From the NCBI GenBank assembly GCA_017354895.1, contig CP071498.1, positions 2,294,001 through 2,358,000 on the forward strand: a stretch of 64,000 nt of DNA, read 5' to 3'. The position numbers and the translations under genes were made by a program. Shown here in pieces: positions 42,113-50,949 of this stretch. The first letter of the stretch is position 1; every line of letters starts with the position of its first letter. This DNA is from Podospora comata. Lineage: Eukaryota > Ascomycota > Sordariomycetes > Sordariales > Podosporaceae. The notes under the pieces were generated by a model. That model searched no databases and was not told the origin of the DNA. It was given only the letters and a program-made list of their open reading frames with translations.

Positions 42113-43495
42113 ATGACCAGTGCCCTTCAGCCAACATTGGCCAGTGAGTGGACGGGGTGGACTGGCACAGAGTTACAGGCCTATGCAACAACATACTTAC
42201 CATATGGCTGTGATCCGGAGGACACTGCCGAACTAACATCATGCTACACAACATTCATTGCAGACCGCCCTTACAAGGTGAAGCATACCAACATACCCTC
42301 CGGCGTTTCGCCGAGGTCGACCACAACGGTAACCAACCGTGACTGGGACGTTGAAATGGTAACCATCATCCTGCCCGCCGACTCCATTCCCCGTTCAGAA
42401 CTCGAAAGCTGGTCCCGGTTCCATATTATGTCGACCCCGACCGAATCGACAACCGACAATTGGATAATTCACCACACTCTCACCGCCCCCGCCAGCTGCC
42501 CGACCTCATTTGAGTATACCACATCTACTCCGCTCAGCAACTGGGGCGACTACCTCCCGTCCGAGTTCCTCACCGAATATCTGCTCCCCAAAGCCACCAT
42601 CCTTCCAGTCAAGTCGCACACAAGTACTTACCACGAATCCCTCACGATAACAAAGATGACCAGGACTATCCACGTCAAGGCAGCAGATCTACCCCCAACC
42701 CGCTATGGTGGGCCCCCTTTGAACGGAAACTACCCGTTCTACAGGTTGGATCTCGACATGCTCAACACATCCTACGTCCAACACTGCTATCTCCCTGGCG
42801 AGCCGCGACCGCCGACCCAAGCCGAGCTCTGCCCTTACACCTACGCGGGGAAATGCAGCAGGCTCGAGCCGTGGATGATTATCGTCGCGGCTGTCATTCC
42901 GTCTATCATTCTTCTTGGATTTGTCGAAAACTTCTTCTGGTTCAGGCGGCTGATGCTGGGCAAGACGTGTCTCCGGATGGGAACCGTGTGCTGGGCTTCG
43001 ATCTTCATTTTCGTGGTCGGTTTCACGATAATAGAGAAAAGGAGGAGCCCTGAAGACCGGGCCGAGTTCAGGCAGCAGTGGAAGACGATGCAGCTGAAGA
43101 CGAAGATCAAGTTGTGGTGTCAGTTTGGATTTAGGCATCGGTATCCGGTGGCTTGGTTGGGGGAGAGGAAGGCGGTTCGTCACGAGGAGAGGATTGAGAT
43201 GCGGAGGGGCGGTGGTACTGGCGGCGGTGATGGAGGTCCTGCGGGAGGTCAGAGGGAGGAGGACGATACGCCTCTGCCGGCTTACCCCGGTCCTCCTTCT
43301 TCGGTGATTAGTGGGACTACTGCTGCTTCTTCGGGGCCGGTGTTGGGTAATCCCAATGCAGTCCTCGCCTCAACGGGGTCCGGGGCAGTCGTCGTTGGGC
43401 CGACGTTGCCACCTGTTCAGCCTCAGTCACCTTCGTCTCCTCAGCAACCTGACGCGAGTCTGGGGTCAGCAGGTGATGGGTTCCGAGCTGTTTAA
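42113..43495 (+). CDS. fungal membrane glycoprotein of unknown function
   Basis: 460 residues, one exon, ATG 42113. The N-terminal 250 residues are Thr/Ser-rich with spaced Cys (YGCDPED, LTSCYTTF, ASCPTSF, QHCYLP, LCPYTY, GKCSR) and several N-x-S/T sites, as in an extracellular domain, though no clear signal peptide is seen. Two hydrophobic helices follow: MIIVAAVIPSIILLGFVENF (about 253-272) and a second ending SIFIFVVGFTII (about 290-308). A basic segment follows, then a long Gly/Pro/Ser-rich tail with TPLPAYPGPPSS. I recall proteins with this layout in Sordariomycetes described as hypothetical or LPXTG-domain-like. A cell-surface role is inferred. Confidence 0.7.
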   Translation: MTSALQPTLASEWTGWTGTELQAYATTYLPYGCDPEDTAELTSCYTTFIADRPYKVKHTNIPSGVSPRSTTTVTNRDWDVEMVTIILPADSIPRSELESWSRFHIMSTPTESTTDNWIIHHTLTAPASCPTSFEYTTSTPLSNWGDYLPSEFLTEYLLPKATILPVKSHTSTYHESLTITKMTRTIHVKAADLPPTRYGGPPLNGNYPFYRLDLDMLNTSYVQHCYLPGEPRPPTQAELCPYTYAGKCSRLEPWMIIVAAVIPSIILLGFVENFFWFRRLMLGKTCLRMGTVCWASIFIFVVGFTIIEKRRSPEDRAEFRQQWKTMQLKTKIKLWCQFGFRHRYPVAWLGERKAVRHEERIEMRRGGGTGGGDGGPAGGQREEDDTPLPAYPGPPSSVISGTTAASSGPVLGNPNAVLASTGSGAVVVGPTLPPVQPQSPSSPQQPDASLGSAGDGFRAV

Positions 43496-43660
43496 AGGAC
43501 CGAAGGTTCCTTGTTACATCCATGTCTAATGTTTATTGTTTTCTTCGAGAAATGTTTAGTTTCGGTGCCTAGGTATGTTAGATACTCAAAGACGTTAATC
43601 ACAACCATAGTTACGTATAATTTCTTGTGGGCCGTCAATAAACTCCAAAATAAATTCCAG

Positions 43661-43790
43661 AAAAAGAACTGGATGGGGGAGTCGAACCCACCACCAAGCG
43701 AAGGGTCAGGCCGGTCTACACACACAACTCTTGACTGTCCAGGTCGGGTTGCTCACGGCTCTCTGACCACTGCGCTATACACAAGCTGCA
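43661..43790 (-). ncRNA. tRNA-like Pol III unit (degenerate tRNA or SINE head)
   Basis: On the minus strand an A box TAGCGCAGTGG (43777-43767) and a perfect B box GGTTCGACTCC (43688-43678) are followed 12 bp later by a T5 run (43665-43661), the Pol III terminator. The D-arm-like segment GCGC...GAGC is recognisable. The 5' flank does not pair with the 3' CATCCAG, and no clean anticodon arm can be drawn, so this is not a standard tRNA. It could be an intron-bearing tRNA pseudogene or a tRNA-derived SINE. Confidence 0.4.
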
Positions 43791-43862
43791 GTGTTAGCTA
43801 CTTTGCTGGTGTGATGAGCCAAAAGGTGGTATATATTTCGTCGTCTTGTCTCTGTTGCTCCC

Positions 43863-44672
43863 CTACCACCACCACCTGCACAAAACCGTCACTGCCACTG
43901 CCGCGATGCCCAGCTTGCTCCCTTCACCCATTCCAGGTGATGCTGCCGCTGAAACCTCCTCTCCCCTACCCACCGACTCGATCGCCCTACTCAGCGGCTT
44001 AAACCAGCACTCGGCTACCTTCTCATTCCCGGCATTGTTAGGATGCACCCCATCGCTGGTCATACTATCCGTGTCGAACCCCGTCCAACAATCCACCACC
44101 TCGATCACACTCTCCGTTGTATTCATCCCCTTAGCCCACTCTGGAATCGCTTCATTCAACCTGACCACTCTCTCCCCACACTCTTCACAAAATACCGAGT
44201 CCAACGGAATGATCTGAGCAACGATAATCCTCATGACCTTCTTACTCTCCCTCATCCAATCGATCATCGTCCTAAACGCCTGCAAGATCTCCGCCGTCGG
44301 CTTGTTGTTCAACACGTCGTTAGTTCCCAAGTGCATCATCACCACATCAGGCTTGGAACTCTCCAGCCACGGAACAAGTTTCCCTTCCGAGACGATTCCC
44401 GTGGCCTGTATCATAACGTGCCCTTCGTTTGCCCCGTCATATTCGAAATCGCACTGTTGACCAGACCGGGAGCCGACGAACTTGGTGTTGGTGATGGAGG
44501 CTTGCTGGAGGCGGCGCCAAAGGAGGGCTTGCCAGCAGCTTTCGGGGCCGCCGGTGATGGAGTCGCCTAGGGGTAATATCCTCACTGTCGACTGGGACCA
44601 TACTGGGAGAATTGAAGCGCTGAGAATGACGATGAGAGGGTACGAGCTGTTATGTGACGGGGAGAGTCGCAT
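43863..44672 (-). CDS. secreted SGNH/GDSL esterase (carbohydrate esterase family 3-like)
   Basis: 269 residues from ATG 44672; the upstream in-frame extension has only a GTG. The signal peptide is SYPLIVILSASILPVWSQS. SGNH blocks: RILPLGDSITGG with the catalytic Ser, EYDGANEGHVM, MMHLGTNDVLNN, and the C-terminal SDGVHPNNAGNEKVA with the Asp-His pair. This pattern matches CE3 acetylxylan esterases, which remove acetyl groups from xylan outside the cell. The very end, KLGIAAVAVTVL, is hydrophobic and follows a Ser/Gly/Ala-rich linker, so a GPI anchor is possible. All catalytic residues are present. Confidence 0.82.
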   Translation of the reverse strand: MRLSPSHNSSYPLIVILSASILPVWSQSTVRILPLGDSITGGPESCWQALLWRRLQQASITNTKFVGSRSGQQCDFEYDGANEGHVMIQATGIVSEGKLVPWLESSKPDVVMMHLGTNDVLNNKPTAEILQAFRTMIDWMRESKKVMRIIVAQIIPLDSVFCEECGERVVRLNEAIPEWAKGMNTTESVIEVVDCWTGFDTDSMTSDGVHPNNAGNEKVAECWFKPLSRAIESVGRGEEVSAAASPGMGEGSKLGIAAVAVTVLCRWWW

Positions 44673-45221
44673 CTTGACAGCTGAGCGGGAGACAGTCAGG
44701 AGGCCCCGAGACACTGACCGTGTTCTTTCTGATGGGAGAAGACGGCATTTTAAGAGCCCGAGGCTGACCTGGTATGATCCTCGGTATGTGTGATCCTTGG
44801 CGGCTCCTTATCCCCTCTTACCTAATGACCCCAGGACTTCCAGCTGCGGATTGGCAAAAGGGGAAAACAAAGCGCTTATTTCCAGCCTGGGTTGAGTCTA
44901 GAACCTGCTGCCAACCCTGGCACTAACCCATGCTCCGCCTCAGGTACCCGTATGGGATTTTACACAAGGCCCGCGCATTTACGACGGCGCAGCGGCCCGT
45001 TAGCGACATCGATAATTCTGGGAATAACTTCAACAAATCTTTGAATGAAAAAAGATTTTTTTCTTCAACAGAACCTACAACATATCAAGCTTTGGTAGTT
45101 TGTCTCGTCACAGGCCGACAGATGGGTAGCTCATTCTACTCCAGTCGACTCCCACGTCCTGGAGGTTCATAGATATAACCGCATTCAATTGGCCACTTGA
45201 AGACGAGCGATGGGAATAACC
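44673..45221. other. intergenic, no gene seen
   Basis: About 0.55 kb between the esterase start and the end of the broken secreted-protein gene. Nothing is supported. Confidence 0.4.
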
Positions 45222-45840
45222 TCACGAGTTGGAAATTTTTTTTTCACCCAAACAGCCATCTCTACCCCATATGTGTGTGTTCGAATGCTCTTCTGCCGGC
45301 GCCAGAAAATTCAAAAGCACCCATGCCATCCCTGATGATGTTACATCAGCCGCCATGTCAAACCCCATCACATGGCAATCCGACTTAACCCCTTTTTCCG
45401 TGCCACTGTCCAGACAGCCGTGCAACATCATGAGTCCCGTCGCATTGGCATTGAACGTAATTCTTAGGAAGAGGTTAGCCCAACTTTTTCTTTCTCCTGC
45501 CCACGGCAGCAAAGCCCAAGTGTACTAGAAAATGCTCACCCTGGAGACCCCGAACACGTCCACGTTTCCCTCAAATTCAAGCTCATATCATCGAAGTCAA
45601 ATTGAAACTCAAACCCAGGGTCGCTGCATTGGGACCACTGCAGCTTTTCTAGGTCAACGTCCTGCGCCAGACACTCCGCCGTTCTGTTCGTCGCCGAGGA
45701 GTAAGACATGAACCCAAACGTGCCCTTCGAACCCCCGCTGTCCCAGTCGTATACCTTTAGTACCAGGTCATCGATCTTCCAGTAGGAAGGGTATTGGGAG
45801 GTTGCGGTGGAGGTGGATACGTGACTGAAGGTCCCTTACC
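45222..45840 (-). pseudogene. 5'-truncated small secreted-type protein
   Basis: Two exons read on the minus strand. About 45840-45543 gives SQYPSYWKIDDLVLKVYDWD, SYSSATNRTAECLAQDV, KLQWSQCSDPGFEFQFDF and TWTCSGSPG. An intron with GTGAGC donor follows, then ITFNANATGLMMLHGCLD, KSDCHVMGFDM and so on. Spaced Cys, many aromatic residues and N-x-S/T sites suggest an extracellular protein of a fungal small-secreted family that I cannot name. The signal peptide and start are missing: the frame runs directly into a tyrosinase fragment on the other strand. I conclude the 5' end was lost by rearrangement. Confidence 0.45.
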
Positions 45841-46419
45841 TCTTTATACCCGATCACCCAGTACCGAGGTGACTAAACTTCCTTCAACAGCTACATGGCC
45901 AACATCGGTCCCGGCGCCCCAGTGATGAACAACGTCCCCAAGAACCCTTTCCCCAGCGACGGCGGGTACAACCCCCGCTGCATGCGCCGCGACATCAGCG
46001 TCGACGCCGCCCTCGGCGCCACCGCGGACCGCTCGTACAATCTCATCATGAAGTCCAAGGACACCAACTCCTTCTACAACACCTTGATGACGCCACCCCG
46101 GAATGCGAGTGATCCGTACAATTTTGGGATCCATACCGCTGGCTATTACATTTCTGGAGGAGACCCCGGGGGAGATGCGATGGTCTCGCCTAATGATCCG
46201 ATTTTCTATTTCCATCATGCGATGCTGGATAGGCTTTGGTGGATCTGGCAGATACAGGATCCGGATAAGCGGGTCAATGCCCAGGTGACGCTTGGTGAGA
46301 GGGATGCGGCGACGAGGAAGCTTGATTTGAAGTGGGTTATTGCTGATGTTATCCCCGTTCTTGAAGCGCATGATGGGCTTGGGCGTGCGGGAGGGACGTT
46401 TTGTCATGTGTATGTATAA
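45820..46419 (+). pseudogene. tyrosinase C-terminal half, copper-A half missing
   Basis: The fragment begins near VTEGP (45820) and continues from 45895 as the second half of a fungal tyrosinase: MANIGPGAPVMNNVPKNPF, CMRRDISVDAALG, HTAGYYISGGDPGGDAM, SPNDPIFYFHHAMLDRLWW. The copper-B site is visible, but the usual H-T-A-G-H reads HTAGY: the second His codon CAT has become TAT. The whole copper-A domain and signal peptide are absent upstream. Tyrosinases oxidise phenols to quinones with two coppers, so this remnant cannot be active. Confidence 0.75.
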
Positions 46420-46989
46420 GTCTTCGAAATAGGTTGCCGCAGTGTGGTCAGCCTTCCTTTGATGAATTCGATGTTTTTATATACCACAGTGAGAGGGATG
46501 AATGAGTCTTGTCTGGTCCAGAGCGCACACAATGACAAGGTCCTCTAGTCGTCTCGGTACCGCTGCTTTTGCCTTTATGTCATTGATATGCTCCCTAAAG
46601 GCCTCTAACCCCGTGATCCCACGGAAAAAGGAGGCTGTTACAAAGCGTCACGACATTTCACTCCTCGGAAGCCTTCTTTCTGCAAACAAATGGTATGTCT
46701 AGCTCTTCCAACACCCAGAGGGTATCACCTATTCTCCGCATTCGCTGGTACGAGTCCGACAAGACCGGTGTCGGTGACAGCAAGTTTCCTGCCGTCACAC
46801 TTGGAGAAGATTATATCGAGCTGTAGATGATCGAGTGATCAAAAGTGGCCGAGGAAAGTAGGGATTACAAAGGCTCACTTCCATAGCCGTCACCTTTGGC
46901 CAGCGTTCTATACCAGCGTCGAAGAAGATCATACCAGTGCTTGACCGGATCGATGCGGTATCCACCTGTCGCTGATGCCGCCTTCACTA
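46420..46989. other. intergenic with a possible signal-peptide exon
   Basis: An ATG at about 46532 opens TRSSSRLGTAAFAFMSLICS, which looks like a secretion signal, and meets a GTATGT donor at 46693. A later piece, RIRWYESDKTGVGDSKFPAV, ends at a TAG near 46826. This may be a broken secreted-protein gene; evidence is thin. Confidence 0.25.
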
Positions 46990-47255
46990 TTCATCCGAAG
47001 CCAAGGGTTGATTTGAGTTGCAAGGAAATCCCTCCAGTTATGGAACTTTGAGCATGTATGATATCGGTAGTAGCGCCAAGACTACAGAGTTTGTCCCATT
47101 CAGAGAGTGGGAAGAAATCATCGGCGATGTCGGTGAAGATCTCGGGGGCTGAGCGAGAATGGTCCACCTTGATCTCTGGTGACATGGTCCAAGCCTCTGC
47201 TTCTGGATTGCGTTCGGCTTCCGAATATTATTTCATGATTTTCGGGTATTGCTGA
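46990..47255 (-). pseudogene. HET-domain gene relic, C-terminal piece
   Basis: The minus-strand frame RSAPEIFTDIADDFFPLSEW, then DKLCSLGATTDI, aligns by eye with the intact HET-domain gene at 57.7-59.5 kb (INVGNIIKTGPVCSVADDFF, PVSNWKELVEEA). A stop lies upstream in frame. It abuts the gypsy fragment at about 47260. Its N-terminal counterpart lies on the other side of that element at 49443-49997, in the same orientation. Confidence 0.6.
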
Positions 47256-47270
47256 ACAGTACCTTCGAAA

Positions 47271-48117
47271 CTACATTAATTTCGAACAGGACAACTGGGT
47301 TGAACCGTTGCCTGCAGCACAGTTAGCGTACAACACCTCGCCAACCGAGACGACAAGAGTCACGCCATTCTTCGCAAACTACGGGTACGAGGCAGACCTG
47401 CGCCAGGGACCGGAAGTGGAGGTCCCCAGGGCAGCGGTCAAGGCAAGCAAGCTCCACATGCTTCATAACAAGCTGAGAGAAGAGTTGGAGTTTGTGAGGG
47501 AAAGGATGCGTAAATACTATAACTCCAAAAGGCTCGAGGGACCTCGCCTAGAGAGGGGAGATAAAGTATTCCTTTCAACACGCAATTTACGCACCACAAG
47601 ACCAAGCAAGAAGCTGGACCACAGGAGGATTGGACCATTCAAGGTGAAAAAGAAGATATCGGAGACAGCGTACGAGCTCGAGTTACCCAGCACTATGCGC
47701 CTACGGTCTCACACGTTCCACATCTCGCTTTTGGAACCAGCACCACCGACAATTAAGACCAATTCTTAAGAAACAGCAGAAGACGAAGAAGAAGAGTACG
47801 ACGTGGAAGAAGTACTAGATTCGCGCATCAATAAGGGTTAGCTAGAGTATTTGGTTAGCTGGCTAGACTACCCGGCAACCGATAACTCTTGGGAACCAAT
47901 TACGAACCTCAACTGCCCTGAAAAACTGGAGGAGTTCCACCGGAGGAACCCGGAGCGACCGGCTCAGACGGACGCGAGTTCAGGAAAGCCAGGAAAGAAG
48001 AGTCCTCCGGGAGCGGGAAGTCTAGGGAGGACAGGAGAGCGTCGTTACCGACAGGCCAGTCTCAAGGGAAGTCGGAAGAACCTGAAGGAGCAGGGTCAGA
48101 AGGAGGAGCGTCGTTAG
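47271..48117 (+). pseudogene. gypsy integrase C-terminal domain and chromodomain
   Basis: The open frame begins mid-domain (AQLAYNTSPTETTRVTPFFA), continues with RMRKYYNSKRLEGPRLERGD and KLDHRRIGPFKVKKKI, GPY/F-type integrase features, and SHTFHISLLEPA. After TAA 47767-47769 and a TAG near 47839 the same frame continues as a chromodomain: EVLDSRINKG, LEYLVSWLDYPATDNSWEPI, NLNCPEKLEEFHRR. The chromodomain tethers integration to heterochromatin marks in this clade. Two stops and the missing 5' part make it inactive. Confidence 0.85.
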
Positions 48118-48633
48118 ACGACGAGATAGCCTGCGCGGCCTGCGCAGCTTCCTCCTGTTCGATACGTTCTGCAGCTTCCAACTCGTCGAGAGAAGAGAGG
48201 CCGCGGGCGACCATAACGGCCCCTTTGTCCACAAGAAATTCGCGTTGACGACGGACACGCGATAGACGAGCCAAGGCTTCAGAAGCTTTCTGTTGGTACT
48301 CAACTAAGAGAGTCTCGGCACGTTTCTCTTCCTGCTGAAGACGACGTTGCTCTCCTATAATCTTATCCACTAAAGAAAATCAGCAAAAACCAAAAAAAAA
48401 AAAAAAGAGATGACGAAGAACTCACGCGATAAAGTGGAGACACCGGAACCATCACAAGAACAACCACGACGTACACAAGCTTCACAACGCTTCACCTTAT
48501 CCATCATACGGCAGGTTAACCCCTGCGAATCACACCACGAGCAAGGCATAACGAGGAAGCCGTTCTCAGGAATATTCTGAGCAAGTTTAGTACGGTACTG
48601 TGTAGACGACGATGGAGGTTTCACTACAGACAT
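48062..48633 (-). CDS. antisense Cys-rich coiled-coil gene in the 3' part of the gypsy element
   Basis: Two exons, 48633-48426 and 48369-48062, with a 56-nt intron (C|GTGAGT...CTTTAG) give an uninterrupted 171-residue protein. The N-terminal half holds a Cys-rich segment, MPCSWCDSQGLTCRMM, KRCEACVRRGCSCDG, with seven Cys in about 30 residues, resembling a zinc-binding module. The C-terminal half is a predicted coiled coil (DKIIGEQRRLQQEEKRAETL, RRQREFLVDKGAVM) ending acidic and Pro/Ser-rich. I recall many near-identical hypothetical proteins of this type in fungal genomes, which would fit carriage by gypsy elements. It overlaps the integrase tail by 56 bp. Unlike the integrase, its frame is intact. 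Function is unknown. Confidence 0.65.
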
Positions 48634-48754
48634 AGTGTTAGCAAGGCCATTGAAGGACGACGGGAGACCTACGAAGAGGAGAAGGGAGACGTAAAGAACG
48701 CATGCAGACGAAAAAGACTAAGCCAACGGGCGTTGGCCTGAAGGGGAGGCATCA

Positions 48755-49126
48755 TGTCACGGACCTGACATAAGTGGGGAGCGCGGGGCGCGACCCGTCC
48801 AATCACTGGAATAGAAAAGTGGGGAGTTGCATTATCATTAGCGCCAAGGGTGATGATCACGATTATCACCAGCCTGGGGTGGACGACGAGTAATAATCAA
48901 CATTATCACTAGTAATAATGGTGATAAACAGGTCTATATATACGGAGGAACTAGATGGCTCGTAGATAGTTCCGCAGTATGCAATACAAGTCACATTCGT
49001 TGGTATCAGACTATTGTGATTGAGACAAGCCATTGTTGTGCACTGTTTAGCTGCACCAAACCAATTGTCTAGAAGCACCTTCAACTGAGTATCCCTTTCA
49101 GAGGTTCTGGATTGGGGTTCGTCACA
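48755..49126 (+). mobile_element. 3' LTR of the gypsy element
   Basis: 372 bp starting TGTCACG and ending GTCACA, so it has TG...CA ends with a near-complementary short inverted repeat. It follows a purine-rich tract, contains a TATATATA promoter element near 48935, and matches the inverted LTR relic at 39226-39425. Confidence 0.75.
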
Positions 49127-49442
49127 CATAATAATTTAACTGCAGTAACTAAGCCTGCGAGAGCGGCAGCTGATGCCAAGGAACTAGGAAGAAGGTATGA
49201 TGCCGTGAGTGCTAATTTATTAATTGAATGCGATAAAGAAGCTTAGGTATGTAAACATGAAACGGAACTGTAGTTAAAACAAGCAGTATATTGTTTTATA
49301 TAACGATTCAAGTAGGCCTTTACCTTTATTTGCAAATTAGGTATTCGAACCTAAGCTGGTTAATTTAGACATTTCGAAATCAAACACATTTTTTCCAAGC
49401 TGAAATTAACAGGGGGGTAGGGTGGAAGAGGCAGTGCTGCTC
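49127..49442. other. AT-rich spacer between LTR and HET fragment
   Basis: About 0.3 kb, AT-rich. A short plus-strand phrase, KPARAAADAKELGRRYDAVS, looks like a coding remnant of unknown origin. No gene is supported. Confidence 0.35.
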
Positions 49443-49997
49443 CTAACTACACACCCCACCCAAGTCCAAAAGCGGCAATGTATTTCCCTCGACCAAGAAG
49501 AACAGCATTATCATGCTCGACATTTGCAAGTGAGAGAATTGCGGTCTCACTTCGCGGCTGTTCTCACAGCTCTCGTCGAGATAAATGATGACTCTGGAAG
49601 CTGTCTGGTAAATACATCTCATGAGATTGACCTGATGATTTCGCTCAGACACAAGCGACTGGTTGATACAGATCGAGTCGACCCACGGAATCAGGTCAGC
49701 TTCACCGCTCCGGAGGCGCTTGAGAGCTGCATGACAGTTGGCCGTGATGCATATTTCGGCGACTGGTTTGGCGCTTGACTCGTCTTCTTCAGAGAGCGCC
49801 TCAATCGTAGAGGTCAATGTTTGATTCCCCCCAGGTGTAGGAGAGCGCTTCGTGGGAAGGAGGAGTCCGATTCGAGAATTTAACAGGCGTATTCTGAGTG
49901 GCTCCTCTGGATGACCTGGAAGCAGATTCAAGAGGCGAATTGAATCATCGAAATCCAGCGGGAGGCCTAAATAAACCTGATGGGGTGTGTTTTTCAT
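49443..49997 (-). pseudogene. HET-domain gene relic, N-terminal piece
   Basis: 184 codons on the minus strand align by eye with residues about 1-155 of the intact gene at 57.7 kb: VYLGLPLDFDDSIRLLNLLP, ITANCHAALKRLRSGEADLI, PWVDSICINQSLVSERNHQV, NLMRCIYQTASRVIIYLDES. The canonical YEALSYTWG segment is scrambled (LLLPTKRSPTPGGNQ), which indicates frame damage there. After residue 150 similarity is lost. Together with 46990-47255 it forms the two ends of one dead HET paralogue. Confidence 0.75.
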
Positions 49998-50949
49998 TTT
50001 ATCGTCATGGATAAGCTTTTTTCAAGAACAGTGAAACGGGAAAAGGCGGTCACTCTGGTCCAAAAGGCAGGTTGGGCACCAAACAGCCGGGGCAGAGGTA
50101 TAAAAAACCTAGGTGAAAGTGGGACTCCAGGCACCCAAACAGCCCCGTGGTATGCACTAGAAGGGGGTGTTTGGCCCTGCGCCAACGCAGCTACCCTACC
50201 AACCACAATCTATCAAGCAGTGCAAACGTCGCATGCTTCATCCTGGCGATCAACCTTATACCCTTGGTAGTCCGGATCTTGCCCATGTCGTCCTGTTATG
50301 ATGCTTTCTGACAGCATGCAAGAGACAGTTTGGAGCGAACAACAACCTGACGTCGGACCTATTCCCGGATGATATTCGGATTAGGGTTGCGAGTCAGAAG
50401 ACTACGCCCCTCTGTTGGAGGCTTGAGAGGCGTGATAGGAATACGGAACTCCGTAAGGTTTGTTGGGAGGTCCCACCGATTGTGAAGGATAAAAGAATCT
50501 CCAGGCTGTAGAATTCATTTCTTCTTTCTTCCATTTTTATCTAACAATTCAATTTACTATTCAGGCCTACACCTGTGTCCAGCCGTAGGCCCAGGTCAGG
50601 ACCCCATAGCCGTCAAAACAATTTACTTCACTTGCTCCCCTGAGCGTCGTCACCCCCACGAAGAGCTGGGAGCGACGAAACCGTCAGACCCATCCTCACA
50701 AGTGAATATATCGGAGCAATGAAGCCGCGACCGCCAGTGAATTGGACGGAGCAACCTGACGGGAAAGGGGGGCATAAAGCTTTTGCCTGCGATCTCTGCC
50801 ATGCACCTTACCACTTTTCACCAAACATGCCATCCGCACACTGCCTTTACCGTACTTCTCTTGCCAACTTGAACACTTACCTATTCATTCTCCCCTTCAA
50901 CACAGATCTCCACTAGCCTCCCGTCAGAACCCATTTCATATACACATTT
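49998..50949. other. intergenic, no gene seen
   Basis: About 0.95 kb. The first part would be the promoter of the dead HET copy. A plus-strand ATG at 50719 opens MKPRPPVNWTEQPDG, but the frame is short and unrecognised. Confidence 0.35.

Larger units (their letters stand above)
47260..49126 (+). mobile_element. truncated Ty3/gypsy chromovirus (integrase end, antisense gene, 3' LTR)
   Basis: Only the 3' end of an LTR retrotransposon remains: the last part of integrase, a chromodomain, a spacer carrying an antisense two-exon gene, a purine-rich tract GAAGGGGAGG just before the LTR, and the 3' LTR (48755-49126). No reverse transcriptase, gag or 5' LTR is present. It splits two same-strand pieces of a HET-domain paralogue. 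Confidence 0.85.

Noticed and set aside
43511-44002. 163-residue plus-strand ORF over the tRNA-like unit
   Set aside because: Crosses the Pol III-like signals and the tail of the esterase; no recognisable content.
44043-44570. 175-residue plus-strand frame opposite the esterase
   Set aside because: His/Pro-rich antisense shadow of the SGNH gene.
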